Source: Hetaerina americana
Taxonomy: Eukaryota > Arthropoda > Insecta > Odonata > Calopterygidae
Length of the DNA stretch: 64,000 nucleotides
NCBI GenBank assembly: GCA_022747635.1
Contig: JAKTNV010000005.1
Coordinates: 88,137,969-88,201,968, forward strand
Direction of reading: 5' to 3'
This document shows, one piece after another, positions 1 to 10,150 of this stretch (position 1 is its first letter; every line of letters begins with the position of its first letter). The notes under the pieces are model-generated. The model did not search any database, was not told the DNA's origin, and saw nothing but the letters and a program-made list of their open reading frames with translations. Position numbers and translations under genes: made by a program.

Positions 1-439
1 GATGATGATCAAGGATGGTGATTGAATTTTCTGCCAGAAACTGGCGATCAATCAATGCTGAATGTGCAGGTGCATTGTCATGGGGAAGGATCCATCCATC
101 ATGTTCGGTTAAAATAGTGTGCTTTGTTGATTTTCCAAAATTCAGTTCATCAGCCATCATTCGGACAGTTTTTCGAGGCTTGGTAATGACAAGGGACCGC
201 ACACGATCAATGTTGTCGACAATACAGGTGGTTGAAGGTCGTCCCGGCCTTGCATTATTCGTGGCTTGTCTTGTCAACCATCTTTAAAACGTTTAATGCA
301 CTCGAAAACGGATGTTTTCTTCAGAGCATTATCACCGTGAACAGTTGTCAATATTTCAGTAATTTCTTGATAACTTTTACCGCACTTCACCAAAAAACTT
401 GATGTTGATTCGTTGCTCCGTGATTTCGTCAATTTCCAT
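1..439 (-). pseudogene. broken mariner transposase (N-terminal and catalytic-core fragments)
   Basis: The likely start is the ATG at 437-439 (minus), which opens MEIDEITEQR and runs into a helix-turn-helix typical of mariner transposases (CGKSYQEITEILTTVHGDNA, then SVFECIKRFKDG). A frameshift at a run of T residues near 393-400 separates the first residues from the rest. After KRFKDG the frame shifts again and continues with GRPSTTCIVDNIDRVR and VRMMADELNFGKST. An internal deletion then joins this to the catalytic-core segment WILPHDNAPAHSALIDRQFL, which holds the second catalytic Asp in HDNAPAH. The block carrying the first catalytic Asp appears to be missing. An intact family member is about 340-350 residues, so this copy cannot make a functional enzyme. 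The family assignment is firm; the boundaries of the deletion are inferred. Confidence 0.8.
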
Positions 440-623
440 TTTCGACAAACAGTAAAAACAAGGACAACAGAAACTAACAGAACTGTCACCATACGCACAG
501 CTCGACGACCCGCGAAGCACAGACGGCTCATTGGGTCTCAGGCAACTAGCGCCGCTATTGAGCTATAGTCCGCATCATGGCCACCAGATTGCACCAGTTT
601 GCGTATTTTTTGGGCGGACCACG
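1..623 (-). mobile_element. mariner-type DNA transposon relic, cut by the window edge
   Basis: Reading the minus strand, a TA at 624-625 is followed by a mariner-like terminal sequence (CGTGGTCCGCCCAAAAAATA, 604-623), then a leader of about 165 bp, then a broken transposase reading frame that continues past base 1. The other terminal repeat would lie outside the window, so the element cannot be closed here. The terminus resembles the one at 48331 only in general form (GG-T, then CC-AAA), so the two need not be the same subfamily. Confidence 0.6.
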
Positions 624-776
624 TAGTAGTCTCAATATTTTCTTTAACGCTCTACTCGAGTACCTGTCATCCATTTCCTCCTTTGAGTAAAGTGAATAAG
701 CTATTCTCTTCCTAAAACCACAGCTATTATGCCCATTTTTCTTTAAAATAATGCCCAAACACGTAAATTTCCCTAC

Positions 777-2267
777 ATGCTCTGGTTTATCATATCCTTA
801 TCATGTTTAACTGAAATAAAACAGCAACACGGAAGCTACATAGAGGCAAAGGAAAGACCACCGGAAATTAAAGTAATTGATGTTACCGAAGCAATATCGA
901 AACTTCCTAACAAGAAATCTCCTGGGGAGGACAATATCCCAAATGAACTATTAAAAAGGCTCCCGGAAGCGGCAGGAGAACATCTAGTAAAAATTTTCAA
1001 CGCCTCAATCTGCTTGGGATACTACCCAAAAAAATGGAAGGAGGCACTAATCAGATGCATCCCTAAAAAGGGGGGAAAAACCATAATAGAAGAACACCTA
1101 AGACCGATATCCCTCCTCTCCAACCTCGGTAAGCTATTAGAAAGGGTAGTTGCACCACATATTAGGAGACATGCGGAAATGAACGAAGTAATTCCGAAAG
1201 AGCAGTTTGGTTTCCGCCAGGGCTACTCCACCGACCAGCAAATTCACAGAATCACAGATTTCATCAGCGACGCTTTTAACAAAAAAGAACGAACCATTGG
1301 TATCTTCCTAGACCTATCAAAGGCTTTTGATAAGGTATGGCATTGGGGACTTATACACAAAATGGAAAAGTGGAAATTCCCGAAATGGACAGTTAAGTGG
1401 ACGACTTCCTACTTAAACGGAAGAACCTTTAAAGTAAAATGGGGGGAAGAAACAAGTACTAGCACAAGTGCCAAAGCCGGCGTTCCACAAGGCTCCATAC
1501 TAGGCCCCCTCCTCTTCAATATACATACAGCCGATTTCCCAAGAAACAGAAATGACTGGCGTAGCATAATTGCCCTATACGCGGACGACGCTGCAATCCT
1601 TGTTAAAGGAAAAAATATTAGCTCGATGCAAGAAAGAGCGCAAGATGCACTGGATGAAATAGTGAAATGGTATAAAAAATGGAAACTGCATATAAATACA
1701 AACAAGACAAAAACCATACTATTCACGCCCCCTAGAACTACAAAAACTACTTGCGAATGCATCAGGATCAGACAGCAGCCGATTGAATGGAGTAACACCA
1801 TAAAATACCTCGGAGTTGTCATTGACGATAAATTAAACTTTAACAGCCATATTAAGGAAATAAGACAAAAAGCGGCCATACAAACATCACAACTGGCAAA
1901 AATTCTAAGAAATAACGCCACCCCTCAGGAAATAAAATTATTAATCTACAAAACCACTATAAGACCAATCCTAACCTACGCCTCACCTGCATGGACGGGG
2001 CTAGTGAGTAGATCCCAAATGGAAAAATTAAAAACCACTGAAAGGAAAATACTAAGACTGGCCCTTGGACTCCCTCCGTGGGAGAAAAACGAAAATATAT
2101 ACAAAATAATAGACATAGAGACACTACAAAACTTTTTACTAAGGCAAACTAAGAATTACTTCGAAAAACTGAAAGGAAATTCTAACGAAGCTATGACATA
2201 CACTAAAATCAACAAAATTGGTCCATACGATAAGTACAAAAGACCAAACATGGTGTTAAACCCCTAA
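777..2267 (+). CDS. Jockey-type non-LTR retrotransposon reverse transcriptase (5'-truncated ORF2)
   Basis: An uninterrupted frame of 496 codons ends with TAA at 2265-2267. It encodes the reverse transcriptase that copies LINE RNA at the nicked target. Visible motifs: the finger region LPNKKSPGEDNIPNELLK (43-60), LRPISLLSNLGKLLERVV (108-125), QFGFRQGYSTDQQ (143-155), motif A IFLDLSKAFDKVWH (176-189, catalytic Asp at about 179), motif B AGVPQGSILGPLLF (234-247), motif C YADD (268-271), and KYLGVVIDD (343-351). A C-terminal region like Jockey elements follows (IRPILTYASPAWTG). The catalytic Asp residues are all present. The usual N-terminal endonuclease and the separate ORF1 are absent, and homology seems to begin only near residue 25, so the ATG at 777 is probably fortuitous and the copy is truncated at its 5' end as LINEs often are. 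No stop or frameshift lies in about 1.4 kb, so the insertion is young or conserved. Confidence 0.9.
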   Translation: MLWFIISLSCLTEIKQQHGSYIEAKERPPEIKVIDVTEAISKLPNKKSPGEDNIPNELLKRLPEAAGEHLVKIFNASICLGYYPKKWKEALIRCIPKKGGKTIIEEHLRPISLLSNLGKLLERVVAPHIRRHAEMNEVIPKEQFGFRQGYSTDQQIHRITDFISDAFNKKERTIGIFLDLSKAFDKVWHWGLIHKMEKWKFPKWTVKWTTSYLNGRTFKVKWGEETSTSTSAKAGVPQGSILGPLLFNIHTADFPRNRNDWRSIIALYADDAAILVKGKNISSMQERAQDALDEIVKWYKKWKLHINTNKTKTILFTPPRTTKTTCECIRIRQQPIEWSNTIKYLGVVIDDKLNFNSHIKEIRQKAAIQTSQLAKILRNNATPQEIKLLIYKTTIRPILTYASPAWTGLVSRSQMEKLKTTERKILRLALGLPPWEKNENIYKIIDIETLQNFLLRQTKNYFEKLKGNSNEAMTYTKINKIGPYDKYKRPNMVLNP

Positions 2268-2720
2268 CACATAGGAAAAAAAATAATAAATAATATATAA
2301 ATAATGGATATAATGACAATTAAAAAATGGAAAAGGGAAATAAAAACGACGCTGGATTGGTAGTCCAGGAAAATACGGAAAAAATACACAGGACACAGAG
2401 CAAAAGCCCAAATAAGGCGATCTCTGAAATAAAAAAGCCGCCTAAAAAACGGCAAGACATCTTCGTCGTATGCAGTAAATTTCAATGAGAGCTGCCAAAA
2501 ATCTACTCAGCACGTTCGCCCAATGAGCAATCGTCTTGGGTCACATGAACTCACGTCAACTACTTGTCTTCAGAAATGGCACAAACGCCGCAATAATTTC
2601 GACTCAAGTTTGAATTTTCCACAGACTCGTTGGTAAATACCTAACCGTAAAAAAAATAACCATATCTCAGAAAAATCTAATTCTTTCCAGCACCACAACA
2701 CTCGGATCCCAGGAGATTAA
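2268..2720 (+). other. A-rich sequence after the RT, probably the LINE 3' UTR
   Basis: The RT stop is followed by an A-rich run (AAAAAAAATAATAAATAATA near 2277) and about 200 bp of A-biased sequence. No clean poly(A) tail or target-site duplication could be placed, so the 3' end of the element is not fixed. Sequence after about 2490 looks like ordinary flank. Confidence 0.4.
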
Positions 2721-4790
2721 GGAGAAGCAGTTTTATTGCACACTCTTGAGCGGACGTGAAAATGGAATATCACACGCCAGAGACAGGCAACGAGGATTTT
2801 TCAACTCACTCTCGCAAAATTCCCAGGAGGGGAATTCTCAGAGAGAGAAAAAAATGGTTCCCGGCGTCCATGAGTGGAATTTACTTTACTCCGCGTTTGC
2901 TTACTTCTGCGCATGCACAATAGGAGGAGCTACTTGTTGATTTTCTAAGAAATAAACGGATAAATGTTTGAATTGACAAAGCAGAGAAAACTTGCTTGTT
3001 ACTGAAATTATATGTGCAGACGCAGTGTAAATACACTATGGGGATGGAAATTTAAGTCTCCACCCAAAATCCCACCCTAATTCCACCTGAGTACCATAAA
3101 ATGTTCGCTCGCAAGGAACAGTCACAATTGAGGCTGTAGTGGGAGCCTTAGTTCAGGGTTTATAACGTTTCCAAGCAATTATTACCAGGCATAATCACTA
3201 TAATTTCCCAACAGTTTCATAGCAACAAGATCAAAGGAAAGAATCATTGTTTTTTTATACTTTCAATTCATGATTAATATCTCAGACGTCGAAGCCTACT
3301 CCGTTACGTTTAACCTGATGAATATCAGCTTTCCCTTCCTGTCATACGGAAAGCCACGGCGTAGAGACCAGATGGTAATAACTGTTTATATCGCTCACGA
3401 AAAAAAAGGCCAGCAAGGTAAAATGCCTTAGTCAAAGTATGCTTGAATCGAGGGGTCGTTTCCCGACTGCCAGTCTATTGTTGTTTAATCAGAAATCACC
3501 TGTTAATGAGGCATGCGATGTTCTCACTCAAAAGGCAGGACAGGAAAAACATCGAGCCTTCACTTGAATGTAAATCAGAACGGTTTCATGAATGGGCTCT
3601 CGGAGTGAAGGGGACTTCCACCCTACGAATCCACTTCAAAGGAGTCCTCGCGGAAAATTTTCCCAGATCATGTAGGGGGTGGGGGAGCAAGGGGCGGGGG
3701 GAAGGGATGATGCGGGGCGGCCACTTCGACGGGTTCCCATGGTTACACCCCCCCCCCCGCCGCTGCCTCGGCAAACAAAACAGAAAATTCAGAGAGCGTT
3801 GTTTCTTTTGGAGGGAACACGTTCGTTGGGAGGGGGGAAGGCGGTGAGAGAAGTGGGACTGCCTCTGGAAAATGAATGCGCACAGGGTCGACGCCTTCGA
3901 CCACTTTATGTACCTTCCTTCCCTCCTCCCTCCCGCGGCGACCGCAGCTCTTCCTCACCGGATGGACCTCCACCGCAGATGCACTCTTTAAGGATCGATG
4001 ATCGACCGACCGACTAACATCTCCTTCCCCAGACCCTCTCCTATTCTTGCAACCTTCTGCATCGTTAAAAAAAAAAACGAAAAATAATTTCCCTTGTCAA
4101 CTCCTTCATTCCTCTTGCGCTTATTAAAAATTCTAAAACTTTTGCAACGACCTTATGGGAGAACGGCAGGCTATGCGAAGATCCCTTTTGAAATAATGAA
4201 TAAATTAACTTTGAGATCAAGTGCAAATTATTCATGAAGCTTATAATTTAATTCAAAGAACAACAAGACCCAGGCCCCCATATTCGATGCGTAAGTAGCA
4301 CCGGGGTTGTACGTGGTAACTTCAACGTTGCTCATTAACTATCGTTAATTACACTGTGACTCTTAATTCTGTGACATGAAGAAAGTGAAGTCGGATATAA
4401 ACGTATGCACATTAAAAAGCATGCTGAGTCGTACGAGTATTATAATGTGAACGAAGTACACATATTGAAATCCTAATTTGATAATTAACTGAGCCTTTCT
4501 CTTTCTCGAAAACCGCATAACCTTCTTTCGGTTTACATTTATTCTCAATCCAGATCTATCGCCCTGGATTTTCAATGCGCATCAGCAATGTTGCGAAACC
4601 ATTGGCTGACTAGCAAACCCTCTGAAGCTGATGACTATAATTTATTTGGTGCAAAAAGGTGTGTACTTAATTCCTTACATTTGTATGTTTTCTAAGCCTT
4701 AAATATCCATAAAATCAATGCCAAACATCGAAAACCTAAATGGAAATAAATCTAGCGAGGAACCCTCGATCTCTTAAAGCGTTGATAGAT
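2721..4790. other. no recognised gene; GC-rich patch at about 3590-4010
   Basis: Open frames here (for example 3443-3847 and 3679-4017, plus) have no recognisable family and overlap low-complexity G- and C-runs, so they are probably chance frames. The 3590-4010 patch is GC- and CpG-rich against AT-rich surroundings. I see no promoter element that would fix its role. Confidence 0.4.
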
Positions 4791-5335
4791 TTTAGCACCC
4801 TGCAAGCCACCGCAAGGGTGTGTGGCGGGAGTAGAATACATACCAGATTAAATTTTGACCCGAATATGACCCCACCGCGGTCGTAAAAAAGTTATTCTGA
4901 TCACTTATCGTTCATGGAAAAATGACATCTTAAATCTATCTGTTCTACACTTAATCTCTCTAGCTTTATTGACATGATATCTCCTACCGTAGTACGATGT
5001 GGATAATAATACATTTTCAACATCACTGCTAAATAAACATCCTTCCTATTTATGCAAGAGACTTCATCTTTAATTTAACCTTCAATACGTGATCGATTCC
5101 CAGCCTAGCTCCTCCACTAATTTTTATATGCGAATCAGTTTGTCATAATAACGTTTTACAAATTTAGCTATTCAATGCAGTACAAGATCCAATTCGGAAA
5201 TTAATCCAACTTTACTAGGATCCCATTAACTTGTAACATACTCTAAATGAGGCCTAAACAGCGTAAGATAACATTTCTCTTTGACCTTTTCATCACATTT
5301 CTCCAGTACTTTTCTAATCAATCATAAATCGCCTC
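4790..5335 (-). mobile_element. LINE-A 3' fragment
   Basis: On the minus strand this carries the C-terminal end of a CR1/Jockey-like ORF2 with many stops and frameshifts. Readable pieces include KFVKRYYDK, EELGWES, EGCLFSSDVENVLL and SYYGRR. It ends in the family tail that reads as TACTCCCGCCACACACCC on the minus strand (about 4815-4840). The same order of pieces occurs at 11630-12560 (plus) and 18130-18660 (minus), which is what defines this family. The 5' side is truncated at about 5335. It is a dead copy. Confidence 0.8.
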
Positions 5336-6670
5336 GCGACAAAAATTCGTAACTCACAACTGACAATCCCATTTTTTCGCATTCGTCGGGATGGGTGGGT
5401 TGTAATGTTGAGTTTCTGGAGCGAAAAAATCATTTAAACCATTGAACTCAGTGCGAATCCCTCCATCCGCAAACGCGTCGCTCTTCCGCCTTCGCTAAGC
5501 CCTGCCTCCCCCGACCACCCCTACCTCCACCCCAAGGGAGTAGGAGCACCCGCCGGCGCAAATCACTTAGCTAGGGCGGGAGTGACGGGCACCGGCTCGG
5601 AAAGGGAGGACCGCGCGCTAGCTACCGATTTGTTTACGGCCCCAAAACCGCGCCCCGGTCTTAATGCCCAATCGGGGGAGGTGGAAGCAAGGTGACAACC
5701 TTGAACTTCTCGATTTTTTCCAGAAGAAATGGATATTCCTCATTTTTCGAATCCCACACTCCTCTCACGGTTCCGTCGTTTCCCGTCCCAGCGACCTTCC
5801 CCCTCCCGCCCCCCTCTCCTCTGCCATTAGCACCTCTCGCTCCCAGGAGAGGTCTTCCGAGGCTCCTCCTTCCTCGGGGCATCACTCTCTAGCACCGCGT
5901 TCCCACGCCGCGGAGGGGAGTCGCTGCGCTGCCCCGCCTCCCTCTCTCACGCACGAGGGCACCACCCGAACTAACCCTCCTCGCCCCCGGGGGCTCATTT
6001 AGCGCTTTAAACACCTTCTGAGACGCCGTCCGTAAATGGCGTCAAGCACTTTGGAGGAAGGAGGAATTTGGCGGCCCACGATTGAAAGCCAGTCTTGAGG
6101 CAGTTAAATCCATTGCCTGAACCTTACATTGAACGTGCTACTAGGCGACAAACATAGCAATCAGCTCGATACAGCATCAAAAAGTCGCAGTACTGTAAAC
6201 TGCGTCATGTTCTTCCCTGGATAGACTCAAGAGGGAACGAAATTGTACAAAAATAGCGGTCCGAAGTTCATTTAAAAGTATTGTGTGTGGTAGAATGTTG
6301 CCAGTTTCAAGAATAAAAACGAACGGCTCGTCTTGATTTTTGGACGTCGCGTGAGGGTTACGTTTTCCACTCCTCAGTTAACCCCAAATGGCGACCCTTT
6401 CCTCCCGAGGGAGGCAATGATGGCAAGGCGGGGGGGATATTGGAGAGCCTCCGAACAAGGGGAACAACACTCGCGAGGACATTAAGAGTACATGAGGAAA
6501 ACAAAGAACCGGGAGGTAGACCGGGTTCAAAGGGGCGAGGGAATGTAAACGGAAAGTTTCGGAAAGAGAAGTCTCCCAAGCAGAGAGTGAAAAGTTCAGG
6601 CTGAGGAAGTGGTATTTCATTATACCAGTACATGCGTTAATTGAGCAAGACACCTTGAACCGTAATCACA
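5336..6670. other. no recognised gene; GC/CpG-rich block at about 5450-6000
   Basis: The block from about 5450 to 6000 is rich in CpG and polypyrimidine runs. Overlapping frames are open on both strands (5664-6002 plus, 5661-5885 minus), which is a composition effect rather than evidence of coding. 6000-6670 shows nothing recognisable. Confidence 0.35.
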
Positions 6671-6676
6671 ACAGAC

Positions 6677-6785
6677 CCCAAAGTAGGAATGGGAATACAA
6701 CTGAAAAATCCTGTCACCTCCGAAATTCGAGCCCGGGTCCTCAGAGGGGTGGGAAGCCTGATATGCCTGATCATAAGCTCCTCCT
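6677..6785 (-). mobile_element. SINE-1 head fragment (tRNA-like region plus start of the body)
   Basis: On the minus strand, CTTCCCACC...GAGGACCCGGGCTCGAATTT matches the tRNA-like head of the SINE at 30001, including the B-box region. It is followed by ATTTTTCAGT and CCTACTT, matching the start of the SINE-1 body. Similarity stops at about 6677, so the copy lacks the 3' two thirds of the SINE. Confidence 0.6.
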
Positions 6786-7007
6786 GAGGAAAATCGCATT
6801 TTTTTCTATTTGAGTGTCATAAGTGCAGTCACCTTTGGAAAAATATAAGACAGCACTAAGTCTTTGTCACTACGTCGGGCAAATACTTCCTGCATCAACA
6901 TAAAATAATAACAAATTGATAAGTTGCATTGAATTTTCCAATAGAATCCATAATCCAGAAATTACCTAGGTGTGATGTGCTCTTATTTCGTTTCTGTGTG
7001 TTAGATG

Positions 7008-7075
7008 TATTTATTGTCCTTCGAGCCACCACTATGGTGTGTGGCAGGGGGTGTATAAACCCTGAGTGTCCGTGT
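7008..7075 (-). mobile_element. LINE-A 3' tail fragment
   Basis: The plus-strand sequence GAGCCACCACTATGGTGTG followed by TGGCAGGGGGTG is the reverse complement of the LINE-A terminal motif. Only the last part of the element (about 60 bp) is recognisable. Confidence 0.65.
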
Positions 7076-7102
7076 GATTGAGGGTCACTCTGCTCCATAC
7101 AG

Positions 7103-7165
7103 TTGGAAAGAATGTGTGTGTGTGTGTGCAACTCTTTATTTTTTTATTATAATTATTTTTTCCTT
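7103..7165. repeat. TG microsatellite and T-rich run
   Basis: A short (TG)n tract near 7111-7128 precedes a T-rich run to about 7165. It lies between two oppositely oriented LINE-A tails. Confidence 0.7.
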
Positions 7166-7409
7166 CGCCTTTTTTCTAACTTATTGAAACACGACTGACC
7201 ACGAGTCACTGATGTAGGGGTTCCTCTTCGCAAAACCGTGAGTGTTTGTGGCGTGACACCTGAGGGTCACTGTTTGCCCAGAAATACGATTTTGAAATGC
7301 CATTTTGCCATTGTTGTCTGTGGTTGTATTCCAACCTTATGGTTGTGTTCCCCTTGTTCCCCTGTGATTATATTTTCTCCTGTGCTCACCTCCTTAAGAT
7401 TACGGTCAA

Positions 7410-7490
7410 GGCTATTTATTAGTCTGGTGTGTACTCACCCCCTGCCACACACCCTAGCGGCGGCGTGCAGCGTACTAAAAAAATACTAAT
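7410..7490 (+). mobile_element. LINE-A 3' tail fragment, opposite orientation
   Basis: CACCCCCTGCCACACACCC followed by TAGCGGCGGCGTGCAGCG is the LINE-A 3' end on the plus strand. It ends in an A/T-rich tail (ACTAAAAAAATACTAATAC). It faces the tail at 7008-7075. Confidence 0.7.
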
Positions 7491-8510
7491 ACTAATGGAA
7501 CATTAGAATTGGTATCGTAAAATGCAGCACTATGCCATTCAAGCATGATTTATTCTCCTTCACTAATGTAAACTACGTTAAACTAATCATAATCCCAAAT
7601 TTTGATTTTATGCTTCATTTCCTACGATGTCCTCAGTGGTATGACATTTTATATGGTGTCCGAGTTGATTTCATTGCGCAAATGAAATTATGCTTCTGGC
7701 TTATTACAAAGATCCAGTGGTGAAGTTATTATACAACGGGCCTTGCATTTGAATGCAGTGGACAAGTTCAAAGCGATCAACGCCTCAATCCTCAGACACT
7801 CCACTCACTCAGTCACTACCCGTAACCACAATACGTACCTCCGGGGGCAGTGGAAGAAGGTTCGTCGCCCCAATCGATCCGTTCGCTCGCGGAGCGTGGA
7901 AACGAACGCCTCGACACTCGCACTAGTATTTTCCTTAAACAGAAACACACTCCCGAAAAAGAAAAGTCGTAAAAATGGAGTAGTTTCTCGGGGTCGAATG
8001 GAGAAGGACTTTTTTTTTACCCCTTGAGATAGAACCGAATTGGAACCAACGATCGAACCTCCCCGTAGGGTGGCGTCTAATCATGTTTGCCTTGCCACTC
8101 CGTCGAGGGGGAGGGGAAGTCGAGGCTGCGGTCGCGGGTGGAGGGGTCGAGTGGGTGGTTGACCGAAGTGGTGACCCTTACGAAAGAACATAATCCTTCC
8201 AAGGGTGAAGGGTACGATCTCCCTACTAAAAGCCATTCGGACCTTGTCCCCCCCCCCCCCCAAATCAGGATAGGGTTCCTCGATGCGATACGTCGGCCGC
8301 GATGCTTGCGCGATGTCGCCTTTTTATGTTTTTGCGATGCGATGCGGCCGTGCAGATTCGACGCCTCGATGTTGATGCGACGTTGCTCGGCAACGAGATG
8401 TGGAGGTTCTGAAGGTTACGTGTATGTCAATGCAGGGCTGCGATCTGAACACGATGCGTAAATATAAATGCTACGTGACGTGCAAAGCATTGCTGAGGGA
8501 TAACTGTACA
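7491..8510. other. no recognised gene
   Basis: Short open frames only (7743-8027 and 8087-8461, plus), without recognisable motifs. A poly-C run lies near 8250. I see nothing else. Confidence 0.35.
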
Positions 8511-8521
8511 AGACACCTGCG

Positions 8522-8560
8522 GATCACCTTGAGCGTGTATGGCAGGGGGTGTTAGAACAC
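8522..8560 (-). mobile_element. LINE-A 3' tail fragment (very short)
   Basis: The sequence GTGTATGGCAGGGGGTGTTA matches the reverse complement of the LINE-A terminal motif. No flanking LINE coding homology is visible, so this is a short remnant. Confidence 0.45.
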
Positions 8561-8689
8561 CAGTCGTGAAAGTTAGGATCCACCATCAGACCTAACATTG
8601 GGAAAGCTCTTAGGGAACATCTGCGAAGCTATATCAAAGAAAATAGGGTTAATCAAACGAATAGTGAAAAATAATCGAATGGTTATTAT

Positions 8690-9180
8690 TACATTGTAGC
8701 CTGCAAGTCACCACAAAGGTGTTTGGCAGGGGGTGATTACACACTAGGCCACCTCCGACACGGGGATCGGGATGGCGCGGCGGTTTATGCACCCAGAGGA
8801 TCTGAATTCGAATACAGGAGGCAGCAGATATTTTTCAGTGATATCCCGATCCCTACTTGAGGTGCTTTGTGGAGAGAACTTTGAGTGAGTACGCCGTCCA
8901 TCGGACTGCGGATCCCTTGGCACCTTTCGTTCAGAGTAGGCCAATGCTGACGCCGGGTTTCACTCCACCCTTCCTCCTTTCGCATCCATCCCAAATGGCG
9001 CAAATGACCTCAGCTGTTGGTCGCCTCCCTTAAATTTACTACTATTATAGCCTCTGACGCAAATTTTTCTCCCTTATAGTGCGGTGGGACAACGTTATTC
9101 TGATCCCTTATCGAACGTGGGAAAAATGACACCTTAACTCTTACCTGTTCTACACTGAAATGAACTGAATGAAATATTAA
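8690..9180 (-). mobile_element. LINE-A 3' fragment, split by a SINE-1 insertion
   Basis: The LINE-A tail at 8697-8751 (GCAAGTCACC, then TGGCAGGGGGTG) and the next LINE-A segment at about 9061-9170 (GCGGTGGGAC, ACGTTATTCTGATCCCTTAT, AATGACACCTTAA, CTGTTCTACACT) are collinear with the unbroken copy at 4790-4950. They are separated by the SINE at 8762-9050. Similarity to other copies fades at about 9170-9180. Confidence 0.75.
8762..9050 (+). mobile_element. SINE-1, near full length, inserted in LINE-A
   Basis: The tRNA-like head has a B-box-like GAATTCGAATAC at about 8804. It is followed by the shared body (ATTTTTCAGTGATATCCCG, TTGAGGTGCTTTGTGGAG, GAGTGAGTACGCCGTCC, CCTTGGCACCTTTCG, ACGCCGGGTTTC, CAAATGACCTCAGCTGTTGG) and a tail of ACT repeats. 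The flanks CCTCCGACAC (8752-8761) and CCTCTGACGC (9051-9060) match at 8 of 10 bases and look like an aged target-site duplication. Confidence 0.8.
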
Positions 9181-9639
9181 ATGGAGAGAGGGCTGGACTT
9201 CACCTTGTATACGGGTGGAGTGTGTGGGACCCTCCGGAGGACTCACGTCATTACGGCCTTAAACAGGATACATGGAAAAGTTGCCACGAACAACCGTTAT
9301 GAACGAACTGAAAGCTTCATATTCACATTAGGAGGCCTTGTTTAGAAGAAAATAGAAACATGAAAATTACAGGAGCGACTTAAACTTTTAGACAAGTAGA
9401 AATCATTTGAGTTTACCCGTAGCACAGAAGAAATTATCCCAGCACCGCATTAAATTGGTAGGCGAGATCACAGCGAGAGGACGATGGAAACAGACTGTAG
9501 AACTAATCGACATACTCTTACTTTTTGACATTCTACCATCTGAGGCAAGTTTTGGATGGAGTAACACTGAACACCGATACATTTCCTTGCCTCGGTTAAC
9601 AAGGCACAACCCCACACTACAAGAAAATGTCCTTTATTT

Positions 9640-9970
9640 ACTCGTACACTATATTCTACCTCCCTTCTTTCCTCCCAGCATGCCTATCCTTCGATCCCTC
9701 CTTGAGGTGCTTTGTGGAGGGCACTTTGAGTGAGTACGCCGTCCGTCGGATGGGACGTTAAACTGCGGACCCCTTGGCGCCTTTCGTAAAGAGTAGGCTA
9801 ATGCCGACGCCGGGTTTCTCTCCACCCTTCATCCTTTCCTATCCATCCCCTATGGCGCAAATGACCTCAGCTGTCGGTCGCCTCCCCTCAAAACTACTAC
9901 TACTGCCTATCCTTTTCATCCATTCCCCTACCTCAACTGCCTAATGTTCTCCCCTTTATTCAAATCGGCA
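9640..9970 (-). mobile_element. LINE-B 3' fragment, split by a SINE-1 insertion
   Basis: On the plus strand, the CT-rich TCCCTTCTTTCCTCCCAGCA up to 9691 and its continuation TTCATCCATTCCCCTACCTC (from 9913) to about 9965 match the reverse complement of LINE-B 3' sequence. They are collinear with 63190-63290. The copy is interrupted by the SINE at 9692-9903. Confidence 0.7.
9692..9903 (+). mobile_element. SINE-1, 5'-truncated, with exact target-site duplication
   Basis: The copy starts inside the body at CGATCCCTCCTTGAGGTGC and runs to the ACTACTACTAC tail. The tRNA-like head is missing. It is flanked by the exact 11-bp direct repeat TGCCTATCCTT at 9681-9691 and 9904-9914. This marks a target-primed insertion and fixes both ends of the element. 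Confidence 0.88.
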
Positions 9971-9989
9971 TGAATGGATTTTTTTAAAT

Positions 9990-10150
9990 TTTAGTACCCG
10001 GCAAGCCACCGCTTGGGTGTTTGGCAGGGGGTGAATACACAACAGTCTAATTTTGGTTCGAATATAACTCTACCGCGGGCGGACAATATTATTCTGATTC
10101 CCTATCGTTCTTGGAAAAAATAACAACTTAAATCTTTCTGTTGAATTGAA
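9990..10150 (-). mobile_element. LINE-A 3' tail fragment
   Basis: GGCAAGCCACCGCTTGGGTG, then TTTGGCAGGGGGTGAATACA and about 110 bp of the region upstream (ATTATTCTGATTCCCTATCG), match the minus-strand end of LINE-A. Similarity stops at about 10145. Confidence 0.75.
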
